A stretch of 64,000 bases of DNA from Flavobacterium sp. HJ-32-4 (GTDB lineage Bacteria > Bacteroidota > Bacteroidia > Flavobacteriales > Flavobacteriaceae). The notes under the pieces are model-generated. The model had not been told where the DNA came from and did not search any database. It saw only the letters and a program-made list of their open reading frames with translations. The first letter of the stretch is position 1. Every line of letters starts with the position of its first letter. Both the position numbers and the translations under genes were made by a program. Location: the NCBI RefSeq assembly GCF_022532105.1, contig NZ_CP092832.1, positions 3,377,001 through 3,441,000 on the forward strand. Direction: 5' to 3'. Shown here piece by piece: positions 63,790 through 64,000 of the stretch.

Positions 63790-64000
63790 CCATTGGTGAC
63801 CGTAAGTGAACAGGCCGCCAGATCGGAACTTGCCGTGTAATTGCCTGAGAATGCCACTGCCTGGCTCGCAACAGGCGCAAATGGCGTCCATTGCGTACCG
63901 TCCCACGTAGTTTCGGCAGAACATGGCGCAGCATCCGTATCGGTGATTCCATTACAATCATTGTCAATATTATCGCCGTAAATCTCCGACGCATCCGGAT
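62310..64000 (-). CDS. T9SS-secreted protein 3, C-terminal part, with MopE-like motif
   Basis: The frame is open from the stop at 62310 to the right window edge, so the start lies outside. The last 475 residues are the type C sorting domain, almost identical to giant 1, ending KKVAY. Ahead of it the frame reads PDASEIYGDNIDNDCNGITD (63940-64000), which matches the acidic D-x-D-x-D-C-like pattern of MopE-type metal-binding repeats, then a short linker with WDGTQW. The visible part has at least 560 codons. Its function is likely surface or secreted and perhaps metal-binding, from the motif alone. Confidence 0.88.
   Translation of the reverse strand, partial: PDASEIYGDNIDNDCNGITDTDAAPCSAETTWDGTQWTPFAPVASQAVAFSGNYTASSDLAACSLTVTNGAVVRVGTVDAGNATTSAYDFDISGPVTVQTGSSLIIEQGSNLLQTGYTGANSGNITVKTKVRVWRQDYVYWGSPVSGQKLFNFSPLTLWNRFYTFSATGNAYVPVFSSSTDPAMATYDFSPGTGYMVRAPNTFANPNYSQPATQPWFNGQFIGVANNGTYNVTTTNGVSNVHMISNPYPSTIDAAAFRSANGGGALYFWTHTNQTAGSNNYASITNSGAAAAYSGGVVPNGTIQVGQGFLLSNTGNVSSVTFNNSMRLGNNAGQFFRTADSDRSRIWLNVANGDVKGNQMLVAYIPSATLADDNGYEAKLIPNGNNISSLIGSDRYVIQARPAFSADDIVPMGLRAETAGTFTVSLDHVDGVFEGDQDIFLKDNLTGVVTNLKQASYSFATEAGDFNDRLQLQYVNTTLGIPGFDANTVVIYKDDNQVLTINAGTIEMENVKIFDIRGRQVYTKEAISSNVAQLGDLKAEHQVLLVQITSADGRVVTKKVAY

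Overview
The window looks like the chromosome of a Flavobacteriaceae bacterium (Bacteroidota) of unusually balanced base composition. Three things support this: promoter elements of the TTG / TAnnTTTG type, type IX secretion (T9SS) cargo with a flavobacterial type C sorting domain plus a PorV/PorQ-like protein, and typical neighbours such as lptB, tatC, kdsD, pssA and recQ. No tRNA, rRNA, CRISPR array, transposase or phage gene was seen.

Region 1 (1-15.5 kb) is mostly housekeeping: the start of an ABC-F ATPase, a HepT/MntA toxin-antitoxin pair, a Nudix hydrolase gene broken by an in-frame TGA at a conserved Trp, an MFS transporter, a half-length DEAD-box protein, an NtrC-like regulator without a DNA-binding domain, a 78-residue orphan, recQ, then kdsD-tatC-AhpD-like, lptB with a Coq4-like protein, a DUF2007-like membrane protein, a GH25 lysozyme with pssA, a PorV-like barrel and a DUF4105/Lnb-type membrane protein. 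Several intergenic gaps hold short-word repeats.

Region 2 (15.5-41.75 kb) is one minus-strand surface-polysaccharide cluster of 24 genes, nearly all joined by ATGA, TGATG or longer overlaps. In transcription order it has an ABC exporter (wzm, wzt with a C-terminal substrate domain), an FkbM methyltransferase, a sugar epimerase, nine family 2/4 glycosyltransferases with an exostosin-like enzyme and two less clear transferase-like proteins, an MBOAT/SGNH O-acylation pair, a nonulosonic acid module (cytidylyltransferase-phosphatase fusion and a short NeuB), two further methyltransferases, an O-antigen ligase/polymerase-like protein and a WcaJ-type initiating sugar transferase. It probably makes and exports an O-acylated, methylated glycan containing a sialic-acid-like sugar.

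Region 3 (41.8-64 kb) holds three tandem minus-strand genes for giant secreted T9SS proteins (3357, about 3263 and at least 560 residues). They are mosaics of Fn3-like, GEVED, pre-peptidase-like and cleaved-adhesin modules ending in the type C sorting domain. The first and third share about 1.53 kb of almost identical DNA, including the terminator. The second shares only the last 500 bp at that level, with an abrupt edge. This points to recent recombination or gene conversion among sorting cassettes and is the most striking feature of the window.
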